64,000 nucleotides of DNA, taken from contig NZ_CP071872.1 of the NCBI RefSeq assembly GCF_022647665.1, forward strand, positions 2,790,001 through 2,854,000, given 5' to 3'. The notes under the pieces are model-generated. The model saw only the letters and a list, made by a program, of their open reading frames with translations, made no database searches and had not been told where the DNA came from. This stretch comes from Streptomyces formicae (GTDB lineage Bacteria; Actinomycetota; Actinomycetes; Streptomycetales; Streptomycetaceae). Below are positions 17,230-28,407 of the stretch, piece by piece (the stretch's first letter is position 1; each line of letters begins with the position of its first letter). Both the position numbers and the translations under genes were made by a program.

Positions 17230-17598
17230 GACGCTCACTGCGGACCGCCGCGCCCTGCGTTCGCGCGGCTTCTGGGCGGTCGGCGCGGGGATCGCCTTCG
17301 CAGTCCTGGCCCTGGGCACCGTCGAAGGGTTCCTGCCGCTGCACCTCGGGACCAGGCTCACCCAGTCCCAGATCGGCGTGCTGTACGCAGCGACATCGGT
17401 ACTCGTTGCCGTGGCGGCCACGCTGGCCGCCCGGCTGACCCCACGCCGGGCGCTGACGGCCGCCACTCTGCCGGTCGCCGCCGGAATCGCGGCCGCCGGA
17501 GCCGGCGAGTCGGTGCCGGTGCGGATCGCGGCACTGGCCGTGACGGGGACGGGCATCGGCATGGCGAACACGGGGTCGATCGGAGTGCTGCTGGACCA
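17230..17598 (+). pseudogene. internal fragment of an MFS transporter gene
   Basis: About 120 codons reading RALRSRGFWAVGAGIAFAVL, then GTVEGFLPLHLGTRLTQSQI, then AATLAARLTPRRAL. This is the start of the second half of a major facilitator protein (TM7-TM10). The first six helices and the last ones are missing, and the sequence passes directly into the Rhs gene remnant near 17600. It is not functional and marks a recombination junction. Confidence 0.7.
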
Positions 17599-17599
17599 A

Positions 17600-20500
17600 T
17601 ATCATCACGCAGGTTTTGACAGGCGGCGCCTACAAAGACGTCGACACCTGGGCGCTGCAGCAGGGCTTCCCGGCGTCGGGCGACGGAATCTCCCGACCCA
17701 TGTGGCTCGAGGGCGTGCAGCGCTTCGGCACGGACGGCACCGCCACCACCAGCGTGCCCATGATCCGCTTCGCCGGCCAGCAGAAGCCCAACCGGGTCGA
17801 CAAGCTCGGTGACGGATTCGCTCCGTTCGTCCGCCTGCGGATATACCAAATCACCACCGAGACCGGCGGCACTATCGGCATCGACTACTACGACTCCGAC
17901 TGCACCGCCGCCACACTCCCGCCCACCGACAGCACCAACGCCACGCGCTGCTTCCACCGCAAGTCGTACGAGGGGGAAGTGGCCAAGGACGACTGGTTCA
18001 ACACCTACCCCGTTCAGAGGGTCGTCGAGGGCGACAACATCCTCGCCACCCCCGATGTAGTCACCGAGTACACGTACGTAGGCGGCGCAAAGTGGGTCAA
18101 GAGCGAGGATGAGTTCACCAAGGCCGCAGACCGCACCTATTCCATCCCTCGGGGCTACTACCTCGTCCAGACCCGCACCGGATCAGGCACCGATCCGAAG
18201 ACACTCACCGAATCGCGGTATTTCCGCGGCATCGACGGCGCTGCGGTCGAGAACTCCAACGGCGCCTCCCGCCACTGACCGGGTTCAGTTCGCCGGTATG
18301 CTCCGCGACCAGGCCGTCTACGACGGAGACGGCGGCGCACTTGTCAGCGCTACATCACACCGCCCCTGGCGCTCCGCAGTCACCGCAACCCGCACACGTA
18401 CCGGCCTGCCCGCTCTCGAGGGCTACATGACCGGCATCGAGCTTGACGAAACCCACGTCCAGACGTCCAACGGGCTACGCACCACACGGGTCGAGCGCAC
18501 CTTCGACTCCTACGGCATGGTCGATACGGTCACCGAGCACGGCGACGTCGACGTGACCGGCGACGAGAAGTGCACCACCACCTTCGCCCGCAACACGACG
18601 ACCTGGATGCTGGACAAGGTCTCCCGCAGCGAGACAGTCGCCGTCGTTTGTACCGCTACCCCGAGTCGGCCGGCCGACGTCGTCGACGACGTCCGCACCT
18701 ACTACGACAACGGCGCTTTGGGCGCCGCGCCGGTCAAGGGGCTCGTGACCAAGACCGAACGCATCAACGGCACCGGCAGCGGCTACCAGGTCACCTCCTC
18801 CACCCCCAGCATCTGCGGGGCCACCAACGACCAGCTCTGCTACGACACCTACGGTCGCCAGCTGGCCGAGGCCGACCCCTACGGCAAGATCACCCGCACC
18901 AGCTTCACTCCCGCCACCGGCGAAGTGCCGACCACCACTGTCGTCACAAACCCCCTCGGCCACACCGTCACCAGCGGCCTCGACCCGCGACGGGCGCAGC
19001 CCACCAAAATCACCGACGCCAACGGCAAGGTCACCACGAGCACCTACGACCTGCTCGGCCGCGTCACCAAGGCATGGCTGCCCAACCGGTCCGGCATCAC
19101 CTACCCGACCTCACCGAACTACGAGTTCGACTACTTGGTCCGCACCGACGGCCCCATCGTCACCACGACGAAGACGCTCACGCACGACAGCAAGTACAAG
19201 ACCAGCTACACCTTCCAGGACGGTCTCCTGCGAGAGCTGCAGACCCAGGAAGAATCCCCCGACCGCGCCGGCATGTTGGTCACCGAGGCCTTCTACAACA
19301 CTCGTGGTGAGGCCAGGGCCAACTCCGGTACGTACTTCACTACCGGCGCACCTTCGACGAATCCGGTCACCGGCCAGCAGACTATGCATCCGTCGTCGAC
19401 CGAGACGGTTTACGACGGAACAGGCCGCCCCACCGTCGTGATCGCCAAGCGGTTCACCGACGAGACCAAGCGGACCACCATCACCTACACCGGCGACACC
19501 ACTACCGTCACGCCCCCCGCCGGCGGTATCGCGACAACCACGGTCGTCGACGCTCACAACCGCACCACGGAGCTGAAGCAGTACACCAACGCAGGTCGCA
19601 CCGCCTCGCAGTCCACGCTCTACAAGTACGACAAGCACGGTCGGCTTGCAGAGGTTGCCGACCCCTCGGGCGCCAAGTGGACCTACAAGTACGACGTCCG
19701 CGGCCGCCAGTCCGAGGCCACCGCCCCGGACACGGGCACCTCGACCACCGTCTACGACCAAGGTGACCGAGCCACCGACGTCACCGACGCCCGCTCGGTC
19801 ACCCTCCACACCGACTACGACGAGCTCGGCCGAGCGAAGGCCCTGAAGAAGGGCACGGCGACCCTCGCAGCCTGGACCTACGACACCGTCGCCAAGGGAC
19901 AGCTCACCAAGGCCACCCGCTACGACGGCACCAACGCCTACACCACCGAAACCACTGCCTACAACAGCCTCTACCTTCCGCTGACCACCAAGGTCACCAT
20001 CCCAGCCAGCGAAGGAATGCTCGCCGGCACCTACGAGTGGGCGACCAGCTACAACGCCATCAGCGGTCAGGTCGAGGACATCGAACACCCCGAGATCGCC
20101 GACCTTCCCTACGAGATCGTTATCAATGGGTACACCGCTGTCACCGGCCTCCCCGACACGGTGACGGCCGGCGACGACCCGGTCGTGTCCGCCACCACCT
20201 ACGACCACTACGGCAAGCCCACACGCGTCGAGTACGGCGAATTCGGCCGCCACATCTGGACCACCGCCGAATACGACGACCACACCGGCCTGCCCAGCCG
20301 CGCCTACACCGACCGCGACACAGCCCCTGAGCGGATCGAAGACACCAAGTACACGTACGACCCGTCCGGCAACATCACCCAGATCGCCGCCGCCTACGGC
20401 CAGGACACCACCCGCACCACCGACACCCAGTGCTTCCAACTCGACGCCTTGCGCCGCATCACCGAGGCCTGGACGAACACCGGCGAAACCTGCGCCACTA

Positions 20501-21308
20501 CCCCGAGCACGACCGTCGTAGGCGGCTCGGACGCCTACTGGACCAGCTACACCTACGACGCCGTCGGCAACCGCGGCACCGAAACCCAGCACAAGACCCC
20601 CAGCGGCCCCACCGCCGACACCGTACGCACCTACACGGCCCCCGCCGCAGGCAAGCACGCCCTGCCCTCCGTCACCCAGACCGGAACCAGCCCGCGGACC
20701 GAGACCTACACCTACGACGCGGCCGGGAACACCAAGACTCGCAAGATCGGCACCGCCGACCTGCAGACCTTCGACTGGGACGACGAAGGCCACCTCAAGT
20801 CCGTCACCGAGGTCACCGACACCACCAGCTACCTCTACGACACCGTCGGTCAGTCATCGCTGTACGCCACTACAAGCAGCAACAGCGCACTCATGACCTC
20901 ACCATCGACCGCATCCACACGTACTATGTGATGGCGGGCGAGACGCCGGTACTTGTTCACAACATCAACTGCCCTGGTGTCGGCCGTGATTTGATTGGCG
21001 GGCAAGAGCAGTTCCATGTCATTCACGGTGACAGAACGGGTGGCGGCCATAAGTGGCCGGGACAGCCTGGGAAGACCGTGTTTCCGCGCGGCTGGGACAC
21101 TGACAAGATCCTCGACAGCATTGCCGACGTCGCGACCAGTCCCAGCAGCGTTAGGACGCAGCAGACAGGCCGAGCTGGAGCCCTGTACACGAGGAACGGG
21201 GATCCGTCGCGGTGGAAGGTTGAAGGAGTAGTGGACGGCGTGAACATCAGGGTCATTTATGAACCTGCAACGGGCCGAGTTGTGACCGGTTTCCCGTACC
21301 GGCCCTGA
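17600..21308 (+). pseudogene. broken Rhs/YD-repeat protein gene with C-terminal EndoU nuclease domain
   Basis: A polymorphic toxin gene with three kinds of damage. (1) The N-terminus is missing: similarity starts at LTGGAYKDVDTW next to the MFS fragment. (2) A one-base insertion in the C-run at 18268-18270 breaks the frame between RGIDGAAVENSNGAS and TDRVQFAGML. (3) Near 20850 the core is deleted, so YD repeats (YDELGR, YTYDAAGN, YDTVG) run into the pre-toxin segment DLTIDRIHTYYVMAGETPVL in another frame, without the usual RHS core ending in a DPxGL-like cleavage motif. The last 110 codons keep an EndoU RNase fold with HVIHGDRTGGGH and IRVIYEPATGRVVTGFPY. The toxin tip is open but no longer joined to a delivery protein. 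Confidence 0.85.
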
Positions 21309-21318
21309 TGGAGGTGCA

Positions 21319-21576
21319 GTGGAAGCTGTAGAGTACGTCGCCAAGATCGAAGAACTGCTAGAGGAATCTCCCATCACTGCGCCTTTGGTCGCAGTCGATG
21401 TGCGCGACCTTCTGACGGCCGGAGAGTTCGCCCTAGCTTTCGACACCATGTGCTCATGGATATATGAGGACGAGTTGTCGATTAGCGAAGAGTATTACGA
21501 GCGGCTTGTCCGGCTGTCGGAAGATCTTGGGTCTCACGATCTGATCGCGCGAATGCGTGAGCTGGTAACGGGATAG
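21319..21576 (+). CDS. MafI family immunity protein (for EndoU toxin)
   Basis: 85 residues, acidic and helical (VEYVAKIEELLEESPITAPL; EFALAFDTMCSWIYEDEL; YYERLVRLSEDLGSHDLIAR). It starts at GTG 21319, behind GGAGG, only ten bases after the EndoU stop codon. Size, composition and position match MafI proteins, which neutralise MafB/Rhs-borne EndoU-type toxins by direct binding. Retention of an intact immunity gene beside a broken toxin carrier is common, since immunity against neighbouring kin stays useful. Confidence 0.82.
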   Translation: MEAVEYVAKIEELLEESPITAPLVAVDVRDLLTAGEFALAFDTMCSWIYEDELSISEEYYERLVRLSEDLGSHDLIARMRELVTG

Positions 21577-21715
21577 CTGAGTGTGCTCCCGCCACTTCGA
21601 TTGGGCCGCGTCGCGATCGTCTGATGTGGGTCGAATCGGAGTGAGTAACCGCAAATCTGAAGCCCCGCCGGAGCATGGCGGATTCCAGGGGTCGTTGCAC
21701 CACATGGTTGGTTGA

Positions 21716-22368
21716 TCAGGCCGCGAGCAGTTTATGCAGGCGCTCGGCTGGGATTTCCCAGTCGAGCGTTTTGCGTGGGCGGCTGTTGAGTTCGGCGGCG
21801 ACTGCGGCCAGTTGGTCGGGGCCGTGGGCGGAGAGGTCGATGCCCTTGGGGAAGTACTGCCGCAGCAGGCCGTTCGCTGATCATGACCATGGGATGGGAG
21901 AAGCACGGCTGGCGAAATGCTGCCTGGCGGTGCGGCTTGCGCCGGGCCCGTCCGGTCCGTAGGGCTCTGGCCAGCTCGCGCCGGAGTTCGCCGCGGCCCT
22001 GGACATAGAGGGCCTGGTAGATCGTCTCGTGGACCATGTGCATCTCGGGCCGGTCGGGGAACCGTCTGCGAAGAGCGTGGCAGATCTGTTCCGGGCTCCA
22101 CCGCATCGCCAGGCGGGCCTGGACGAAGTCCCGCAGCTCGGTGTTCTGGCCGATCTTGCCGGGCGTGAGCCGGGGCCGGTGCTGGTCGGCCTGGCGCTAA
22201 GCGGCGTGGGGACGATAGGCCCATCGGTCGTGGTCCCCGCGCAGGGGCATGCCGTTGCGGCGTATCTCCGGCTGATCGTGGACGGGCTGCGGCCCAGCTC
22301 GGCGGCGATTGTGCGGATGGACGCCTTCTCCCGCAGCCGGTCGGCCATGTGGATGGCTCCGGCCTGGG
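21716..22368 (-). pseudogene. IS30-family transposase remnant
   Basis: Three frames together rebuild parts of an IS30 transposase: helix-turn-helix DRLREKASIRTIAAELGRSP followed by STISRR; MRWSPEQICHALRRRFPDRP with HMVHETIYQALYVQGRGELR; and the C-terminal LLRQYFPKGIDLSAHGPDQL with LNSRPRKTLDWEIPAERLHK. Most of the DDE catalytic core between them is deleted and the frame changes at least twice, so it is dead. Its 5' end abuts an IS5 fragment at about 22370. Confidence 0.85.
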
Positions 22369-22369
22369 C

Positions 22370-22522
22370 AAGACCCACTGGGTCGTCGAGCGGACCTTCG
22401 CCTGGCTCCACCAGTTCAAGCGTCTCCGCATCCGCTACGAGATACGCGCCGATCTCCACCTCGGCCTGCTTCAACTCGCTTGCAGCATCATCTGCTTGAG
22501 ACGCCTTCGAACCTCATTCTGA
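22370..22522 (+). pseudogene. IS5-family transposase C-terminal fragment
   Basis: 51 codons reading THWVVERTFAWLHQFKRLRI, then RYEIRADLHLGLLQLACSII and CLRRLRTSF before the stop. This is the conserved end of IS5-group (DDE_Tnp) transposases, including the catalytic Glu in VVERTFAWL. All upstream parts are missing. It overlaps or touches the IS30 remnant head-on. Confidence 0.85.
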
Positions 22523-23208
22523 AACGATCAGAAGCTGCCCCGAGGCTGGAGAGTCCGGCGAGAGCGCTCGGGGAGAGGCCGGCTGTGAGCCTCGAGGTGG
22601 GCAGCCGACGCAGGATCGACTGCCACACCTCTGGCCGCAAGCCGGACAGGGGTGGCTCTGCGGTGGCTCGCAAGTCCAAGAGCGCGTATTGGCGGAGTGT
22701 TTCAGGACGAACTGCTGGTCGCGCCCAAAGCGTTCGTCGGTGTCGCCGCGGAACCGCGTGAGGTGCATCGGCAGGCCGAGGGTTGGGTCGTCAAGGCAGC
22801 GACGATGTGATGGGGTCCTGGGCCCTGTTCGCGGACGTGGGATGAGCGCAGGACCAGCCGCGTCTTGCCTGAGGTGGCGCCGCTGTAGCCGTCGGCGAAG
22901 AACGTGTTGGACACGGTATGCAGGAGCGCCGCACGGCGCAGGAGCCCACTGCCGAGCCAGACACCCTGGTGCTGCGTTTGTGCGAAGGAGTCGGTTGCCT
23001 CCCACCGAGCCCGGTGGCAACGCTCCTCATCGGTCCATGCCTTGGGAGAGGAACGCCAGCGCAGCAGGGTGTCGTTCGGGTCGATCCACTCGGTCAGCAT
23101 CCGTGTGATGGCCTCGCGCCACAGCCGCGCGGGCAGGCCGGTCAGGCGCACCCGGGCGGGCTCGCCCAGCAGGCTCAGGACCAGGACGTATGTGACCCTC
23201 GACGGCAT
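22514..23208 (-). pseudogene. unrecognised gene, probably frameshifted
   Basis: I do not recognise this gene. A 168-codon frame starts at ATG 23208, 23 bases after the response regulator stop, and reads well (VTYVLVLSLLGEPARVRLTG; REAITRMLTEWIDPNDTLLR; TDSFAQTQHQGVWLGSGLLR; VSNTFFADGYSGATSGKTRL). Near 22797 coding character moves to the neighbouring frame, which gives DDPTLGLPMHLTRFRGDTDE then RFGRDQQF. This suggests a one-base lesion and a protein of more than 200 residues, cut off by IS debris. It could be the last gene of the kinase/regulator operon. Confidence 0.4.
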
Positions 23209-23230
23209 GCCGCGGAAACGGCCCGGCGTG

Positions 23231-23968
23231 TCATGCGTGTCGGCTGCTGTGGTGTGTCTGGATGGCTCGATCTATGTCACGTTCTATGCCGGATATGCGG
23301 TCCGCCAGGGTAGCGCCGTCCTGTCCGTCGCTGTCGCGTAGGAGTAGTTCGATCTGAGCCAGTCGTTCGGCGATCTCGGTCAACGGCTCAACGTTGCCGG
23401 CGCTGCGGGCGCTGTTCCCCGGGGCGGAGGCGGAGCTGGTGACGTGGGGGCTGTGGGCGTCCTCGTGCTGATCCGTGGCTGTGGGGACCATGGCCTCCGG
23501 CGCTGCGGGTGAGGGGCTGTTGTCGCGTACCAGTAGTTGCCGTAGCTGTTCGGCCTGGGCCGCGAGTTGGCGGTTCTTGCGGTGGAGTTCCAGGAAGACG
23601 TTGACCTTGGTGCGCAGCAGCCATGGGTCGATGGGTTTGGTGAGAAAGTCGGCGGCTCCGACCGAGTATCCCCGGTAGGCGTAGTCGGCGTCGGCGTCGA
23701 CGCCGGTCAGCAGGATGATGGGGACGTCTTTGGTTTGGTCGAGGTGTCTGATGTTGGCGGCCGTCTCGAATCCGTCCATGTCAGGCATCCGTACGTCAAG
23801 GAGGACGACGGCGAATTCTTGGCGGAGCATGGCCTTGAGTGCGTCTTCCCCGGAGTGCGCGCGCACGACGTGGTCGAGTGAGCCGAGTACGGCTTCGAGT
23901 GCGGTGAGGTTCTCCTCAATGTCGTCGACGATCAGGATGGGTGCTATGCCGGTACGGTCGCTGCTCAT
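23231..23968 (-). CDS. response regulator (REC domain plus coiled tail)
   Basis: 245 residues. Residues 10-125 form a receiver domain with the acidic pair in ILIVDDIEEN, phospho-acceptor Asp in VVLLDVRMPDMDG, the T in IILLTG and the K in FLTKPID. A coiled helix follows (LELHRKNRQLAAQAEQLRQL), then a Ser/Pro/Ala-rich linker and a short C-terminal helical part (LTEIAERLAQIELLLRDSDG). There is no DNA-binding or enzymatic output domain. It starts 14 bases after the hybrid kinase stop, so it is co-transcribed with it and is its likely phosphotransfer partner. Confidence 0.92.
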   Translation of the reverse strand: MSSDRTGIAPILIVDDIEENLTALEAVLGSLDHVVRAHSGEDALKAMLRQEFAVVLLDVRMPDMDGFETAANIRHLDQTKDVPIILLTGVDADADYAYRGYSVGAADFLTKPIDPWLLRTKVNVFLELHRKNRQLAAQAEQLRQLLVRDNSPSPAAPEAMVPTATDQHEDAHSPHVTSSASAPGNSARSAGNVEPLTEIAERLAQIELLLRDSDGQDGATLADRISGIERDIDRAIQTHHSSRHA

Positions 23969-23982
23969 GTGGCTGCCTCGGA

Positions 23983-26900
23983 TCAGCTGTTGTCCTGGTC
24001 GGTGGTAGTGGGAGTGGGCTCTTGCGAGTGGCCCCGTTCAGGTGGGGCTTCTTCCTCGTGGTCCGTCCAGGAGTCGTGCTCCGGGGCGATCAGTTGACAC
24101 ATCGCCAGCAGCAGGCGATCGACGTCGACCGGTTTGGGTACGTAGTCCGAGGCGCCGCTCTCGATGGCCTTTTCGCGGTCTCCGGGCATGGCCTTGGCGG
24201 TGAGCGCGATGATCGGCAGGGCGGCGTGCTGGGGCATCCCGCGGATGGCGCGGATAGTCTCGTATCCGTCCATTTCGGGCATCATGATGTCCATCAGGAC
24301 CAGGGACACCTCCGGGTGCTCATCGAGTACGTCGAGTCCTTCACGGCCGTTCTCGGCGTATCTGACGGTGATGCCGACGCGGCCCAGTACGTGGGTGAGC
24401 GCGAAGACGTTGCGGATGTCGTCGTCGATGATGAGTACGTGGCGTCCGGAGAGTGTCTGCCCTGGGCGCCCGTTGCGCCAGTCGGTGAGGCGGGCGGGGT
24501 CGGGCCGGCTGTCGCCGTGGTCGTCGGTGGTGCTTCCTGTTCGGCCTGTGAGCTCGCCGTCGCTGGTGCCGACGGAGGGCTCGAAGGGGGCGATGGGGAT
24601 GGGGGGACGTGCCTGGGTTGGGCGTGGTCCCGGTTCGAGCTCTGGGAAGGTTGGAGCTGCTGGGCAGGCGACTGCTTGACCTGGGTGGTCGGCGGGGTCG
24701 GGTGTGGCGGAGTGGCCGGGGTGATGGGCGGGGACGAAGAGTGTGAAGCGGGATCCGACGCCTTCGGTGCTTTCGGCGACGATGCGGCCTCCCAGGAGCC
24801 CTGCGACTTCCCTGCTGATGGACAGACCGAGTCCCGTTCCCCCGTATTTGCGGCTGGTGGTGCCGTCGGACTGCTGGAAGGCATCGAAGATGACGGAGAG
24901 TTTCTCCGGCGCGATGCCGATGCCGGTGTCCGTCACCGAGAAGGCGATGACTGCTTCGGCGTTGCGTAGAGTCTCCTCCTCGAACGCTTCGAGCTCCTCG
25001 TCCGACGCGCGAGCCACGCGCAGTTCCACACCGCCGCTGGCGGTGAACTTGATGGCGTTGGAGAGCAGGTTGCGCAGGACCTGCTGGAGGCGTTGTTCGT
25101 CGGAGAACAGCTCGCTGGGTACGTCGCCGCCGACCGATACATCGAAAGTGAGGTTCCGGTCGATGGTCAGAGGCCTGAATGTCGCGTGGACGTAGTCGAG
25201 GAGCTTGACGAGCGGCAGCTTCTTGGGATGGACGTCCATGCGACCGGCTTCGATCTTCGACAGGTCGAGGATGTCGTTGATCAGCTGGAGGAGGTCGGAG
25301 CCGGAGCGGTAGATGGTGGAGGCGAACTGTTCTTCCTGTTCGCAGAGGTGTTTGTCGGGGTTGTCGGCGAGGAGGCGGGCGAGGATCAGGAGGGAGTTCA
25401 GGGGGGTGCGCAGTTCGTGCGACATGTTGGCCAGGAACTCCGACTTGTACTGGGACGCGGTGGCGAGCAGGGCAGCCTTCTCCTCCAGGGCAGCGTTTGA
25501 ACGCTGGAGCTCGTTGCTGCGCTTTTGCAGTTCGGTCGTCAGGCGCTGGGACTTCGACAACAGGGACTCGGTGCGGGCGTTGGCGATGATGGTGTTGATC
25601 GAGACGCCGATGGTGTTGACGAACTGGTCGATGAAGGCGAGGTGGACCTCGTTGAATTTGTTCAGCGAGGCCAGCTCGATGACGCCGAGGACGCGGTCCT
25701 CGAAGAGGATGGGCAGGATGACGATGCTGACGGGCCCTGCGGCTCCAAGCCCGGAGTTGATGTTCATGTAGTCCTGGGGGACATCGTTGATGAGGATGCG
25801 CTTCTTCTCGAGTGCGGCCTGGGTGACCAGCCCGCCGCCTGGGCTGTCCTGGTCGGGCTGGAGGTCTTTGCCGCTGGAGGCGTACGTGCCGTAGCCGGCG
25901 ATGAACTTGAGCCCTTCACCTTGTCTGGCGCCTTCTTCGGCGAGGAAGAATGCTCCTAGCTGTGCGTTGACCAGCGGGGTGAGCTCGCGCAGGATCAGGT
26001 CGGCGACTTCGACGAGGTCGCGGTGGCCCTGCATGAGGCCGGCGATGCGGGTGAGGTTGGATTCGAGCCAGTCCTTCGCGCGGGTTGTTTCGCGGAGGTT
26101 GGTCACCATCAGGTTGACGTTGTTCTTCAGCTCGGCGACTTCACCCTTGGCTGCGACCGAGATCGATCCGGACATGTCGCCCTGGGCGACGGCACTGGCG
26201 ACCTCGGCGATTGCCCTCACCTGGGTGGTGAGGTTGGATGCCAGTTCATTGACGCTGGTGGTCAGGCGCTTCCAGGTACCGTAGACGCCCTCGACGCGGG
26301 CCTGGCCGCCGAGTTGTCCCTCACTGCCGACCTCGCGGGCCACGCGGGTCACCTCGGAGGAGAAGGAAACGAGGGTGTCGACCATGGTGTTGATCGTGGT
26401 CTTGAGCTCGAGGATCTCCCCGCGTGCGTCGACGTCGATCTTCTTCGACAGGTCCCCTGGGCGACGGCGGTGGCTACCTGGGCGATGTTGCGGACCTGGC
26501 TGGTGAGGTTGTCGGCCATGAAGTTGACGTTGTCGGTGAGGTCTTTCCAGACGCCGGAGACGCCTCTGACGTGCGCACGTCCGCCGAGGTTTCCTTCGGT
26601 GCCGACTTCGCGGGCGACACGGGTGACCTCGTCGGCGAAACCTCTCAGCTGGTCGACCATGGTGTTGACGGTGTCCTTCAGCTGCTGAATCTCGCCGCGT
26701 GCGTCGACGGTGATCTTCTTGGAGAGATCGCCGTCCGCGACGGCGGTGGTCACCTGGGCGATGTTGCGGACCTGGCTGGTCAGGTTCAATGCCATGAAGT
26801 TGACGTTGTCGGTGAGGTCTTTCCAGACGCCGGAGACGCCTCTCACCTGTGCCTGCCCGCCGAGGTTTCCTTCGGTGCCGACTTCGCGGGCGACGCGGGT

Positions 26901-28295
26901 GACCTCGTCGGCGAACGCCGAGAGCTGGTCGACCATCGTGTTGATGGTCGATTTCAACTCGAGGATCTCGCCTTTCGCCTCGACGGCGATCTTCTTGCCC
27001 AGGTCCCCTTCGGCGACGGCGGTGGCTACCTGGGCGATGTTGCGGACCTGGCTGGTGAGGTTGTCGGCCATGAAGTTGACGTTGTCGGTGAGGTCTTTCC
27101 AGACGCCGGAGACGCCTCTGACCTGGGCGCGTCCGCCGAGCTGGCCTTCGGTGCCGACTTCGCGGGCGACGCGGGTGACCTCGTCGGCGAACGCCGAGAG
27201 CTGGTCGACCATCGTGTTGACAGTGGACTTCAGCTGGAGGATCTCGCCTTTGGCGTCCACGGTGATCTTCTGGCTGAGGTCTCCGTTGGCGACGGCGGTG
27301 GTCACCTGGGCGATGTTGCGGACCTGGCTGGTCAGGTTCGACGCCATGAAGTTGACGTTGTCGGTGAGGTCTTTCCAGACGCCGGAGACGCCTCTGACCT
27401 GGGCGCGTCCGCCGAGCTGGCCTTCGGTGCCGACTTCGCGGGCGACGCGGGTGACCTCGTCGGCGAACGCCCGCAGTTGGTCGACCATAGTGTTCACAGT
27501 CAGCTTCAGCTCGAGCAGTTCGCCGGTCGCCTCCACGGTCACCTGTTGGGTCAGATCGCCCCTGGCCACTGCCGTCGTCACGACGGCGATGTCGCGCACC
27601 TGCGCGGTGAGCCGGGATGCCATGGTGTTGACTGCTTCGGTCACGTAGCGCCAGTCGCCGGACAGCCCTTGTACCTTTGCGCGTCCGCCGAGCCGGCCTT
27701 CGGTGCCCACCTCACGGGCAACCCGGGTGACCTCGGCGGTGAACCGGGAGAGCTGGTCGACCATGCGGTTCACACCGCGCCCCAGGCGGCGCAGGTCGCC
27801 ACGGAGCTGCCGGTTCCCGTCGTGGAGATCGACATGCTGCGTCAGATCCCCGTCGGCAACGGCGTCCAGCACGCGAGTGGCGTTCGCCATCGGCATGGCA
27901 AGCGCTTCGAGCAATGTGTTGGCCGCCTCCACGCTCGTAGCCCACGTCCCTTGGCCGGGACTGGCGGCAAGCCGCTCGTCCAGCCTGCCGTGACGCACAA
28001 TCTCGCGGCGTACGCGCTGAAGTTCGGCAGCAAGATGACGGTTGCGGACCACGATCTGGTTGAACACCGCGGCCATCTCGGCCGCGATCCCCCGGTCAGG
28101 GCCATGGACGCAGACGGTGAAGTCGCCATCGCGCAAGGCGTGCATGGCGGCGAGTATCGGGCGCAGTTCGGACAAGCGTGCTTGCGCCTCCCAGGGGCCC
28201 AGTGCCCTGCGCCGGGGATCCGGCTGCTGGGCGTGGGACAGCGGGGAGGCGAGCGAGTCGGATATAGAGGCCATATCACTGCCAATCGCTGACAT
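23983..28295 (-). pseudogene. poly-HAMP hybrid histidine kinase, frameshifted once
   Basis: With one restored base the gene would encode about 1437 residues without membrane helices. It holds an N-terminal HAMP-like unit ([13 protein letters not shown]), a run of HAMP units of about 92 residues (each GDL..., [37 protein letters not shown]), a GAF domain, HisKA (NMSHELRTPLNS), HATPase (N-box NLLSNAIKF; DTGIGIAPEK; YGGTGLGLSIS) and a receiver domain (VLMDIMMPEMDG). At the C-run 26454-26457 one base is missing, so the frame leaves HAMP unit 6 after TAVAQG; the correct reading resumes as [10 protein letters not shown]. Downstream codons stay perfectly coding, so either the lesion is recent or it is a base-call error. 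Soluble poly-HAMP kinases of this type act in osmotic or oxidative stress signalling. Confidence 0.85.
26175..27860 (-). repeat. 276-bp tandem HAMP repeats
   Basis: The HAMP-coding part repeats with a 276-base period (92 codons). The GDL-coding sites lie near 26452, 26727, 27001, 27277 and 27553, and blocks such as the [13 protein letters not shown] and QVRNIAQV codons are almost identical between units. The central four units are the most alike, which implies recent expansion or gene conversion. Confidence 0.9.
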
Positions 28296-28407
28296 CTCTC
28301 ATCTCAAACAAGAAATACGGTACAAGCTAGTCAAAAGATACTCAAGTAAGGTAACTTCGGACGAACCCTAGGACTTTGGTCATGTCTGGTAACCAACGAG
28401 GTGGCCC

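Noticed and set aside
19111..20793. Minus-strand open frame of about 560 codons opposite the Rhs gene
   Set aside because: Gly/Val-rich antisense of regular YD repeats; it arises from the biased codons of the real gene.
26175..27860. Regular repeats that could suggest a CRISPR or satellite array
   Set aside because: The 276-bp period is a multiple of three and codes for HAMP domains; there are no short repeats with unique spacers.
26424..28292. Plus-strand open frame of about 620 codons opposite the poly-HAMP kinase
   Set aside because: Antisense shadow repeating with the 276-bp HAMP unit; no ribosome site or family motif.
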